Of a stretch of 64,000 bases of DNA, positions 37,686-48,900 are shown in pieces. Each line of letters starts with the position of its first letter. The stretch's first letter is position 1. This DNA comes from Ditylenchus dipsaci. Taxonomy: Eukaryota; Nematoda; Chromadorea; Rhabditida; Anguinidae. The stretch is from NCBI GenBank assembly GCA_004194705.1, contig SADC01000003.1, positions 62,001 to 126,000 on the forward strand. The letters run 5' to 3'. Position numbers and translations under genes: made by a program. The notes under the pieces are model-generated. The model was not told the DNA's origin. It saw only the letters and a program-made list of their open reading frames with translations, and ran no database searches.

Positions 37686-37961
37686 TTTCGACTTTTTTTA
37701 TTTATTTATATGTCTCTCTTTGTATCTCCTGGTATGTTTCTTCACATAAACCTACCTAGGCAAGTCAAGCTTCATTATATTTTTAGTCTGAAGCAACCAA
37801 ATCAAGTGGTCGACCACTTGGATCAATTTTTTTTTACTTTTTTCGCGTTCCAAAACCTGTTTCTGGATTGTCCCTATACCCCTGGCTTCATTCAAAAAAA
37901 CTTTTGAACTAATTGTTGAGCATTAATTTGATGACCAGTTATTGTTCCAACATTGTAGGAC

Positions 37962-38192
37962 ATGTTCGAAGCAGTACCCAAAGGTGGCTGTCTGCTCAAC
38001 TATAGCGAGCATTCACCAAAGGAGCGCTCTTTTGTTGCTCAGCTGACCAGTCTGGAGCTCAACTGTGCTTTGGAGTCAGGATGGGTGGTCCGCCAAGTGC
38101 TCCGTGTACTACAATACGATCAATGGGATAGTGACTATTTGTTATTATATTATCTATGCTGTCTGTTGTTGTTGCATTTGTGGGCTGAATAA
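37962..38192 (+). CDS. possible 3'-terminal exon, unrecognised
   Basis: Preceded by acceptor-like 'acattgtag' (ending about 37956). The frame encodes 76 residues starting MFEAVPKGG, with a normal mixed middle (SPKERSFVAQLTSLEL, WVVRQVLRVL) and a hydrophobic Leu/Tyr-rich end, closing at TGA inside 'gggctgaataaaaac', so an AATAAA overlaps the stop. Composition is GC-richer and less repetitive than the flanks. No upstream exons were found on this strand within about 1 kb and no family is recognised. It could be the end of a gene whose other exons are missing, or a transposed fragment. Confidence 0.35.
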   Translation: MFEAVPKGGCLLNYSEHSPKERSFVAQLTSLELNCALESGWVVRQVLRVLQYDQWDSDYLLLYYLCCLLLLHLWAE

Positions 38193-38640
38193 AAACTTTT
38201 GAGAGATTGTTGAAGTCTTTGGCCTTTTATATCTGTGTCGTTAGATGAGCAAAAATGCGTGTCTAGTATACAGCTCGGGCAAGTAACTACCTTGCCAAAT
38301 TTTTTAAAAAGTGCGCGTAATTCTGACACACCCTGTAAAAGTTGAGGGCCAAAAAGTTGAGGGCGAGGAAAAAGTTGAGGGCGATTGACCTTCAACTTTG
38401 AAAAGTTGAGGGTCAACTAAGTTGACCCCGACTATACTTACAACTATTTGTGTTCAGCGTGGTCGATTAGCATATGAAGGTACATTTTAAATTCTAAAGT
38501 TATTGTCGAATTTCGAATTCCCCTCAAGAGGGGTTCCGAGTGTTAATAATTGTTTAATAATAATTCAATCACAGAACAAATGAAAAACCTACAAATCAAG
38601 GCACAGCCTTAAAAGAGGAGTGTATCTCTTGTACGTATCT

Positions 38641-38716
38641 GGTCCCGCATGGAAATTATTTTAAATTCAAATTAAACCACTTTTTGAGCTTGCTGGTTCA
38701 AATCTCTCTGGGTGTA
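38641..38716 (+). repeat. tRNA-related SINE-like copy 2
   Basis: 'ggtcccgcatggaaatta' ... 'ttaaattcaaattaa' ... 'ttgctggttcaaatctc'. Same order of blocks as copy 1. Confidence 0.5.
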
Positions 38717-39004
38717 AACTTAATTTTGTTCGAGTTTTTCAGTGATTAAGCTGAATTCATGCTAAAAAATATCGACGAACCGGCTCTCTCCTGTTATATC
38801 CAAAACTGTTACATCTAAAAATGGTTCTAGTTTTATCCGGTTCTCGCCAAAAGTTCCAGCACGGTTCTAGCTTTTCATTTTAAATTTTGTTATTTTCCAT
38901 ATAGTATTAAAGGGAAAGCCTGAAGTATTGTATCATAAATAAATTGAACTTGAAAGGCTAAAACCTTGCTGGAACTTTTGGCGAGAACCTGATAAAGCTA
39001 GAAC

Positions 39005-40135
39005 TAGTGATGGAAGCGGGACGGGACGGTCCCAAAAGTCCCGTCCCGCCGAAGAAAATTCAGGCAAAAGTCCCGTCCCGGTGGTCCCGAAATTTTGAAA
39101 CAAAAGTCCCGGTCCCGGTCCCGAAAATTTGAAAAAATTCGGGACTTTTATTTAATTTTCCTACAACAGAATTTTTGCGGTTTTTGTTTTTTTCCTGTCT
39201 ATTTTTGTCGTTTTTAGATCTCATATGATTATTACACTCTTGTTTGTGCCTGAGTTTGTTTCTTATCGAACTAAAAAAGAGGGTTTAAAGTAAACTCTTT
39301 ACAAATGGTTCAAGAGTGAACTGTTTCCACTTAGTTCTAAGTAAACTTTCGATTTTAATCAATTTATATTAATTATTGATTTAATTATGCAACCGGCCGT
39401 TCAATTTTCAGACACCCAAAATCCGAAAAACTGGAGATCAATTTTAAAATTTTTGAGCGCTTAACTATAAACATAAAACGAGATCAGTAGAGCTCGTTGG
39501 ACTAAGAAAATACAAAAACAGCGATGTAAAGTATTCGCTCTATGCTGACATATATAGTAGAGGTGTGCATTTCGCCCCGAGAGGGATTTCGGGATCAGGA
39601 TTGAGGCCTTAAAAGAATTCGGGATCGGGATTACCACGAAAACCACAAAATTATGTAAAAACAAAAATTATCTGGCCAAAAATTATTTTTAAAATGCTCA
39701 TTGGGGTTGGCAATTTTCGGGATCGAGATTTTCAAAATCGGTGGGGAGGGATTCGAGATCGGGATTCAACATCAAAATCCTCGGAATGCGGTTCCCGATT
39801 CGAGAGCGATCCCAATCCCGTGCATACCTCTAATATACAGGATGGCCCGAAAAAATTCGGAAAATTAAAAATTCAATTTTTGAAATTTTTTGATCAGAAA
39901 CTTTTTCCATTGTTTCCATGCATATCTTCTATATTTCCTGTCCTCGAAATCGAGAAGCCGCAAAATTTGAGAAAATAGAGTATTTACAAATTTTTTAAAG
40001 GTTATCTTTTTACAGTCCCGAACGGACTTTTTCTGGTCCCGGTGAAATTTTTGAAAAGTCCCGGTCCCGGTCCCGAAATTTTTTTTCTAAAAGTCCCGTC
40101 CCGGTAGTCCCGAAATTTGAATATTTCCATCACTA
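39005..40135. mobile_element. middle hAT-like element, GTCCCG arrays
   Basis: 8-bp target duplication GCTAGAAC (38997-39004, 40136-40143). Ends TAGTGATGGAAGCGGG and 'tttccatcacta'. The subterminal arrays are 'aagtcccgtcccggt' words in both orientations. It contains 39558-39832. Confidence 0.88.
39558..39832. mobile_element. inner hAT-like MITE of the triple nest
   Basis: Ends TAGAGGTGTGCATTTCG and 'tcccgtgcatacctcta'. Flanking octamers ATATATAG and ATATACAG differ at one base. The interior is 'gggatcgggatt'-type words. Confidence 0.75.
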
Positions 40136-40621
40136 GCTAGAACCATTTTTAGATGTAACAGTTTTGGATATAACAGGAGAGAGCCGACGAACCGATTGAA
40201 AAGATTTCCGCAATTGCTTTTTTAGTCAACAACTGTCTTAAATTTGCAAAATCAGCCAGAAACCATATATTTCGGTTTATGTCTATTTTATCTATCGGTC
40301 TATTTTATTACTTTTTAAAAAATATTAGCCATTTTCTAGAGTCAGAAAAAACACAAGGTACCTCATAAAAAATTCCTCATCAAATAGAAATAGACAGTAC
40401 GTCAAAAATTACTTCAGGAATCGGGTAGCTTGGATAGCTTGATTTACGAAAATTACCGATTTTCGGACGAAAGTCAAATTCCTATTCTTGGTTTAGACTG
40501 TAGCTTAGTTATTATGCTTGTGGAATCATGCCTGATAATCTAGCTCGGTTCGCAAGACCCTGACAATGATTTTTGTAAATGTCAAATAACATGTGAAAAA
40601 AAAGTTCACAACCATGGTGAT

Positions 40622-40686
40622 TCGAACAAGCAAGCTTAGAAATTTGTTTTTATTTTAATATAAACGATTTCCATGACTTACCTTTA
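40622..40686 (-). repeat. tRNA-related SINE-like copy 3
   Basis: On the minus strand 'catggaaatcgtttatatt' then 'gcttgcttgttcgaatc'. It directly abuts the splice donor AAG|GTAAGTCATGG of the exon at 40682, so the copy starts within that intron. Confidence 0.45.
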
Positions 40687-40864
40687 TTGGGTTGAAATAT
40701 TCAACTGACCATTCCTTGAAGTTTGCGATTTCCTGTTCATCCAAGAAGGAGCTTTTTTCTAACCTTTGCATTTTCCCAAGAACAGTCAAGAGTTTCTGGA
40801 AACCAGTACGTCGAACATTGTGACGAATGACTTCTGCTATTCTCGATGGTCCATCACCTGTGAG

Positions 40865-41571
40865 CATACTTGCACGGGCGCCGGCACCGGTGTGCGCCCG
40901 GAAAATTTTGAAAAAATTAGGGCGCCGGCGCCAGCGCCCGGCGCCGATTTCGAAAATTGCGTAGTCGGGCGCCGGCGCCCGGCGCCCTTTTTTTCAGTGC
41001 TTTTTCATAACTTTTCAAATTATAAAAGTAGGCTTTTCAAACTGTGTTTTTTACTGATTTTCGTGGCCTTTTCAGCTTATATGACACATACAGCTTTAGT
41101 TCTCTCAAAAAATTTCAGATTTCGCAGAGTTGAATTTAACACCGGGCGCCCGGTTCGGCGGCCGGTGCCAATTTTGATACACTTCGGCACCCAGTTCTGA
41201 CACGTACTTTTGAGAAGCAAGAGCATTTTGACTTATAATAGCGAATTGATTGACATGTAAAATATTTAAAATAAATAATCCGCATACAGTCGACGCTCTA
41301 CATAACGGACGCTCTCTATAACGGACGAAAAATTCTGTCCCTTCGGGTCCGTTATGGAGAGCGTCGACTGCAGCTACTCTGCTTGTGTTTTTACTTGGCG
41401 CGCGGCGCCAATTTTTCACATTTTTCGTGCCGGCGCCAACTTTTTTGTCAATGGCGCCCGGCGCCGATTTTCTCGGTTGACAAGGCGCCCGGCGCCAACT
41501 TTTCACAAAGAGGGCGCCGGCGCCGTTTTTTTCAAAGACCGGCGCCGATTTTTTTTGGCCGTGCAAGTATG
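40865..41571. mobile_element. hAT-like element of GGCGCC palindromes
   Basis: 8-bp target duplication CCTGTGAG (40857-40864, 41572-41579). TIRs CATACTTGCACGGGCGCC and 'ggccgtgcaagtatg'. Subterminal tracts are stacked 'gcgccggcgcc' words, far more GC-rich than the surrounding DNA. It contains a CAGTCGA MITE (41287-41370) and inserts into an exon. Confidence 0.9.
41287..41370. mobile_element. 84-bp CAGTCGACGCTC MITE
   Basis: CAGTCGACGCTCTACATAA ... 'tatggagagcgtcgactg', preceded by TA and followed by CA. Full-length hairpin. Nested in 40865-41571. Confidence 0.8.
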
Positions 41572-41814
41572 CCTGTGAGTAGTTTTCTGACGTGATTTCC
41601 TACAAATAGAAGGTCTACAAGATCGCTCGGAAATCAAAAGACTTATTATAAGAAGATTATTATTATAAAGATTATAAAAATTTATTATTATAAAGACTTA
41701 CAAGACTTATTATGCCATTAAATCGTTGATGCCATGACGTTGACGCCGAATCCTGCAGAGGTTTTCGCTGCTACTAGACCAATTTGACATTGTGCAAGTA
41801 AATATTGGAAACTC

Positions 41815-42000
41815 TTACTGTTTTCCGCTTTTTGCTTCCTTATTTTGCTCACCTGCTCTGTTGTTAGCTTGCTTCTGATTCTCCGTTTGCTGAGAACTAG
41901 CTTTCCTTGCTTGAACTTGCTGCTTTTCAACTGATTGGATTGGCATTGCCGGATCCAGTACTTGCTGGCACTTCTTTTGACTTGAGTTACGAGTCTTCAT
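41815..42000 (-). CDS. possible Gln/Lys-rich exon, unrecognised
   Basis: ATG at 42000 opens 61 residues beginning MKTRNSSQKKCQQ and continuing in Gln/Ala/Lys-rich low-complexity sequence. A donor-like GCAG|GTGAGC occurs inside. It may be the first coding exon of the gene split at 40865-41571. No homologue recognised. Confidence 0.3.
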   Translation of the reverse strand: MKTRNSSQKKCQQVLDPAMPIQSVEKQQVQARKASSQQTENQKQANNRAGEQNKEAKSGKQ

Positions 42001-42996
42001 GGTACCTGAAAATTATACCATATGAAAATTATACCGAAAATTATACCACAAACTCAAAAGTGACTAGTGTCAAAAAATTTGAATTTCGCGCAATTTTTCG
42101 CTATTGCACATAAGTCGCCCTTTCAGTGGGCCGTGAAAAAATACTAAGCTGCGACCTCCGCCGGGCCAAAATTTTCATTTTTTTCTTCAAACAAAACTGT
42201 TTGTACAAGCAACAATCATAAGTTTGTGTGCTTAAACACAATTGTGGCGAAAATCAATTGGGGAAGGGGGAGGGGCGGAGTGTTGGTTATAATGACACTA
42301 GCGTCAAACTGTCTTCATAGGCTGTGGAATGAACTCAAGAAGTGCCGTCTGAGATATTGCAAGTGTGTTCTTGATTTAATCAAGACCATGGACCAATTTT
42401 ATCGTTCACTATGAAGTTTATTTTACTGCAGACGTATGATTCGCTAATAAATTGTTTTCAAACACGATAATTTTTCTCTTTTATTTTACTGCAATTATTT
42501 CTCGCTTGAGGAATATTTGTTCCTTGTGTTGTTTTGTCTCGCTGTTTACCTCTCACACCCTTTTTCATATCTCAACTCTGTGAAGAAACCCTTCTCTGCC
42601 TTTAAAATATTAAAACTACTGGTCCACGCATTTTTATCTATCCTCTTTACCAATTCTGTTCACCCCTCCTGCAGATAATCTTCTCTTACACCAGCACAAA
42701 AAGAAGAAAGGCAAAAAATAGCGTGTAAAAATCAGGGAGAACTGCACATTGTCGTAAACTGAACCATCCAGTAGTTCTCTATCATGTGCTGGCAGCAACA
42801 ATCGTAGGAAAAACAAGCAGTTGTTTTTAGACTTTGATAGTGGTGTAGTCTATACACCAGTCCCGAATTTTAACTTCACCTAATCAAAAAGCAAACCACC
42901 CTTTCGACATTACTCACCTAAAATATTGATACTCATAAAATAAAGGTGTTTACTTTTCCTTCTGCCAAACAAAATTGTATTTCTTGAAGGTGTGGG

Positions 42997-45900
42997 ATGC
43001 TCTCTGGCCAAAAAAATGATCATGACACTTGTCCCGAACAGGTGTTTCAGTCTAGTATGGCCTCTACTTCTGGTGTGAAAGATTTAAATATTGAAGTGGA
43101 TCAAAGCTCACAAATAGGGTCTGAGACAGTGCATTTGTGTGTTGTTTGTGGAGATGATGGAGCCAAAACTCATTATGGAGTTCTTTCTTGTCTAGGATGT
43201 AAGGTGAGCTGGTGGTTTAATTGTTATAATTTTTTTTTAAATATTAGATGGTTTTGATAAATACAGTCTAGTTGATTTTGATTGATTAATTAAAACCACA
43301 AAAAATGAATAGCGTTAAAAAATATTGGGCAATTAAAAAAATATATGTGTTCGTATTACGAATTTTTTAAATTCAACATTTATGAAATCAATATTCAGGG
43401 CTTTTTTCGGCGTGCTCTTAAAAAAGCCAATCAATACGAGTGTCTCAAGAACAACCAATGTCGCATAGACAAATGTAAGAAGATATTATAGATTTCCAAA
43501 CTAAAATTTTAAATCCTTCGAGCTCCAATTCCATATTTTGACTCTATTTGTAGATGAACGGAACTCTTGTCGGTCCTGCCGCCTGCAAAAATGCTTGGAC
43601 GCAGGCATGGACCCTAACTTTGTGCGACCAGACCGTGATTTTACTGGTAAACAACAGGGAATTAGACTGCCTGCACTCAACAAACAAAAAATTATTCGAC
43701 CGTCAACTGAGAAGATGAACAAATTAGGGCAGGGAAAAAATAATTATTCATTGCAAAGCAGGTCAAAAGATGACCGTGGTCAACAAATCTTAAAAACATC
43801 TTTTCTTCCACTGTCTCATGAAGCTTGGATAAGGTAGTTATTGCTTATCCGTGCATAAATACTTCAAATATTTGAGGAAATTACCAGTAGAGATGCGCAC
43901 TATGTTGATGAACTTGCTGAATATAGAAGCTAAGGTTAGTCTCATGTCTCTCGTTTCATAAATTACTTAAAATGAAAAAAACAGCTAATTTTGAAGGCTA
44001 TATTTTCGATTCTGATATTTAAAAAGTTTGTTTTAGACGAACGACCCTAAAAATAGGATCAAGTAGAATGACATGGAAAATGATTAGTCTATGACAGGGC
44101 TCTTAAACGTCTTTTTTTTTAAAGATTTGTCCTTTATTTTAGATCAGAAGTCTTTAAAATTTTGAGATTTCACATCAAAATCTATATTTTTGGTACTGAA
44201 AACCATGGTGAGGAAATCTTGCAAAAATGTACAGATTCGTACAAAAGCAGCACATAACTTTTTTACGTTTTTGTTCAATTCGCGAAAAATGTCGTTTGAA
44301 AAATTTTGTACGAATGTACATTCCTCACCATGGTCTATCCATCATAGTTAAAAGTTTTAGTGCCAACATTTGGGCGCCGAAACCCACTTTTATATCTTGA
44401 GATGACTGAAAGCATCCCGGTAGTGGGCGAACTATACGATTGGTAAGCAGGTCACCTAAGAAAATGCTTAAACTTAGAACATATAGGGTAAACTAACTGG
44501 AACGTAATTAGACCCTAGAAAGTAACCTGATCGCTTGTAGAGTGCTTAGATCACAAAAATGGGTTTTGGAGGTTAAATGCCGGATACCGTATATCTTCAA
44601 ATAAGGACCCATGGGGCCTTATTAGAAGATGCCTTTTTGGCCTTATTAGGCCTTATTTGAGGTGGGGCCTTATTAGAAGTAGAGACCGTGATTTGCCCCC
44701 AACGATGTAACGATACGATGTTTTCGACTCAAATTTTTAACGATCGATGTAACGATTGATGTCGGCCATTGTAAACGATACATCATTACGATGTTTTACA
44801 CTAAAATTTGGCAAACGATGTATAATATAGCAAAAACGTTGTGTACAAATTGGTAAGCAAAATTTTTCTACGCCATAAAACTTCAGCTTAAATTTTTGTT
44901 AACAAAATTTAATTTCGCTCAATACCAGACTATTTTATTACATCGCACTTTGCTCAGGACAAACAAAGAAACATTCAATACGAGAAACTTAATAACGGGA
45001 GGTTTTGTTGAGAAACATGAGCATTTCCGCTTTTTCCGGCTTCAGATTGGATCTTCGGTAGTCATAGATATCTCTTGCCACTGAAAAAATTGTTCGCTCA
45101 ATTGGCTAGTTGCAAGAGGCGATAGATAGCGCTGCGCGATTTTAGCCAAGATAGCAGAACTTTTCTCATTGTCCTAATAAATGATACACATGAGACTCCA
45201 AAGCAATATCAAATAAATTTACCTTCCAGTATGGATAAATTACAGATCTTAAACACGCAAATGGCGTCGCAGGCAAAAACTTTTTGACTCAAAGTGCAGT
45301 AATTTAACAAATAATAGTATATTTTTTGTTCATGAACGATACATCGTCACGATGTACGATGTTGGGCCGAAGAACGATGCGATGTACGATGTTTTTAAAA
45401 ATCGACCAACGATGTAACGATGCGATGTTTTTGACCAAAATCAAGACCGATGTAACGATGTTAACGATGCGATGTATCGATCGTCACCGTCTCTAATTAG
45501 AAGGTGGGATCTCAATGGAAGGTGGGGCCTTATTAGAAGATATACGGTAACCGTTTTCGCAACTAAAATGTTTTCTAAATATAGGTTGCGAGAGGAGACA
45601 CATGCCGTGACGCTTCAGAAATCTACCATTGCACATAAGCACTATAAAAGAAATTATTGATGAGCCGGTGAAGCTTCATGGAAAAAGAACTGAGGTTTTT
45701 TGAGCTTCAAATTAAAGCAGCTTGACAAAAGACCAATCAAAAAATTTAAGATGCGGTATGAAGCGCACAGATTAGCTAAAAACGAAGAACTATCGGTGAT
45801 TGTGTATCGTAGACTGATTGCAGCTATTGATTGGGTAGAATTCTTGTCAGAATTGATGACTGAGAGATTGACTACAGACGACCACATTGCTCTGGTCAAA

Positions 45901-48900
45901 AGTTGTTTTGCTCCATTAATGTTATTTAAGGTAAGCTTAAGCTATTTGTTGATTAAGGAAAAGCCAGGGCCGGAGTACGGTATAAGAACTCCTCCCAAAA
46001 ATCGGTTTTAACCACTTTTTCGTGTGTTTTAGCATCTTTAACGTACAGAAAACATGTTTTTAGGTGGCGGAAGACCATTTCCGGATTTTTTTAAATTGTG
46101 ACTTTTTGACTTGGGGGACCACGGTAAACCATGGTTTTCAGGGTATTCTACCCTGTTTTTGTCACTGGAGCTGGGCAAAAAAGAGTCTCTAGATGCATTT
46201 ATTATCAAGAGTATTTCTCGGAATCATCTCTAAGGTAAGAGAGTGCGCGAATCTCTAACTCTCAAGCCCCCTTCGGGGGCGCAGGGGGCTTGGCGGCTTG
46301 GAGTTGAGATGCGCACACCCACATACCTTAGAGACCAATCACTCAAAAATAGACTACCAGAGTTTCTTTAATACCAGAGTTTCTTTATGCGGTAGGCTCC
46401 AGTTAACAAAACTATGTTCGAACACTTTTTTAAGGTATCTGGATACCCTTTTAGATGGCTTACCTTGGTCCCCCAGGCAAAAAGTCAAGATTTTCAAAAA
46501 ATATTTTTTTTCCGAAAAATGGTTTTCCTCCACCTAAAAACATGTTTTCTGTACGTTAAAGATGCTAAAACACACGAAAAAGTGGTTAAAAACGGTTTTT
46601 GGGAGGAGTTCTTATACCGTGCTTTAGCCAAAGCCAGAATAAACACAGATTTTTTATTCTGCAATCCCATTTGAGCCAATCTGGAACCCTAATTTATAAT
46701 CGTCCATTGAAAACTGGTCACTATTAGAAATGTCCATTTAATCGATTTTCATTTGATTTTTAAAAATTACAAAATAAGTGGGGTTGATTTTGGTAGGATT
46801 AATTGGTCCAACTGAAATTGTGTGGTCGTAAAAATTGATATTTCAATCGAATGAAATGACCCATACTAGTAATTTCTTTTTAATTCAGTGCTCAGCCAAA
46901 ACAGCTGTGGTAACAGAGAAAGAAAACTTGCTGTGCTTGTGCAATTTTGCCTATGTCCCACGAAACATAGCCAAAGCCTACAGTGACACATAGTGAGAGA
47001 TCTACGGAGAAATATTTTAAAATCTTTTCTATATTTCAGCCATTTAGACAATGGTCTTGTGGATCGTTTGCTTAATGAATTAGTTATTCCATTTCGAAGA
47101 ATACATTTAACAGAGGAGGAGATTGTGTGTTTGAGTGCTATAATTGTTCTCAACCAAGTATATGTTTCTAAAATACTGTTTTTTTTAATTTTAATTTTTT
47201 TTAGTGGCAAAAGAATTGTCTGACCAAGGCGTTGAAAAGGTCAGCCAACTAAGAGACAAGATTTACGACACTCTCTATACAATCATAAAAGAGTCACGGC
47301 CATACAGTGCACCCAGCTCTGAATTCGGCAATCTATTGTTATATCTGCCGATTGTTACTGGTTGTGCCAATGCGATGAGTGAAAATCTAAGATTTGCTCA
47401 AACATTCAGTAGCTTAGGAGGTAAAATAATTTTATTCAAAAACAATTACAATTAAATAACAGAAAAGAAAATGTAACCTAAGTACAGATCGAAGCCCTGG
47501 TTTATTGCCATTTTAAAGCGAAAAATGATTTTGGTGAAACATTTCAACAAAAAAAATTGGCTAAATTCTAATACACACTTCACTCAAGTCTGGTATACAC
47601 CCTTCAGTCAAATTAGCTTGGGGGACTAAGGCAATTTTTTTTAAACTAAAAATTTAAAAAAAAATTGCCTTGGTCCCCCAAGCTAATTTGACTGAAGGGT
47701 GTATACCAGACTTGAGTGAAGGGTGTATACTAGAACTGCTCCAAAAAATTAGCTGGTTGACTCGTCAAAAGTGGATTAACAACCCCAAAATAAACAGCGA
47801 CATTTTCTAATGTTATTAAAAAATATCATGTTTTCTCAACACAATTTCCACCTAAAACTATTTAGTTACAGTCGAACCTCGTTATAAGATACACCCAGGG
47901 ACCGACCCCAGCTGTATCTTATAACGAGGTGTATCTTATATAGGGGGGTAATTTGACGGGAGTTATTTAACTTGGGACCGGACCCAGGTGTATCTTATAA
48001 CGAGGTGTATCTTATATTGGGTGTATCTTATAACGAGGTTCTACTGTAGCTGATAAAGAAATTTATAGGAATTCCTCTCCTTACCAGTTTGTTCGGCTGC
48101 TTTCCTGTGGAGCCTTTTTTAGAAGGAGAGCTTATGCAAATTGAATTAATGATAGACGGACCTAATAGCAGAGACAAACAGATTTGTTTAGAAGGACCTC
48201 AGAACAGTAGTACCCCTCAGAATCCCGATAAAATCGGGTTGTGCAAACCAGTAGGTGTGTTGCGCAAGAATGCTCAGACACAAACTCAAGAGGGTGCTAA
48301 CAACACAAACATAGTAGGTTTTCAATTCACACAAAAGTTATAAAAAGGTATTTAAGGAACGAGGTCAGAAACGCCGACTGCCATCCCATTTCACATCTCC
48401 AGTGGAAAATGAGTCCCTGAGAGATTTTCGGCTGTTCCGCCCTCCTTGCTCATATACATTAGAAGAAATGTTCGACGATCTGAATGATGACAATAACATC
48501 AATAAAAGTCCAGAAGCAGCATTTGGCTCCCAGCAAACAAATTCCAACCATCAGAAAAGGGCGATGTCACAGTTTCAACAATCCCAAAAGAGCACCTCAA
48601 ATTTATTTTCCCAAAATTCTTCACACAAACATTGGGTGCCAGCAACTAATTGCAGTGGCTTTACCCCTCTGTCCAATGCTGTATTTCAAAAACATTTACC
48701 TCTGAGACAAGCAAGGAGTCTGCATTCTGTCCAACCAAATCCTAATTACTACCAAGAATTTAATTTAAGAGAAATCAATCATTACCCTGACCAATCTGCT
48801 AATCAAAATTTGCCAAATAGTCAAAGTAATGACAGCAAAGTATGTGATAATTTGCAGCAACGACAAATCAGTTTAAGGATTCCAGATATCAAAAAACTCA

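Larger units (their letters stand above)
38782..40185. mobile_element. outer hAT-like MITE of a triple nest
   Basis: 8-bp target duplication GACGAACC (38774-38781, 40186-40193). Ends GGCTCTCTCCTGTTATAT and 'atataacaggagagagcc'. Without the 1.1-kb insertion at 39005-40135 it is about 265 bp. Internal mirror: 'ccggttctcgccaaaag' against 'cttttggcgagaacc'. Confidence 0.85.
40682..41599 (-). pseudogene. exon of unrecognised gene split by a hAT-like element
   Basis: On the minus strand an exon begins after TATTTGTAG| (41599), runs 28 bases plus the 8-bp duplication, and is interrupted by the element 40865-41571. It resumes at 40864 in the same frame and ends at a consensus donor AAG|GTAAGT (40682). 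The 58 residues after the break include GPSRIAEVIRHNVRR, LLTVLGKMQRLEK and ANFKEWSVEYF, a normal mixed composition. I do not recognise the family. Just upstream on the same strand (42000-41815) is a Gln/Lys-rich frame starting MKTRNSSQKKCQQ, which may be an earlier exon. As assembled, the insertion destroys the reading frame. Confidence 0.55.

Noticed and set aside
40766..41566. Long Pro/Ala/Arg-rich frames on both strands
   Set aside because: They follow the GGCGCC arrays of the hAT-like element 40865-41571, with no splice context or domain.
44896..45084. Short frame inside the 44680-45495 element as a transposase remnant
   Set aside because: No hAT motif is visible in the 62 residues and composition is ordinary; unsupported.
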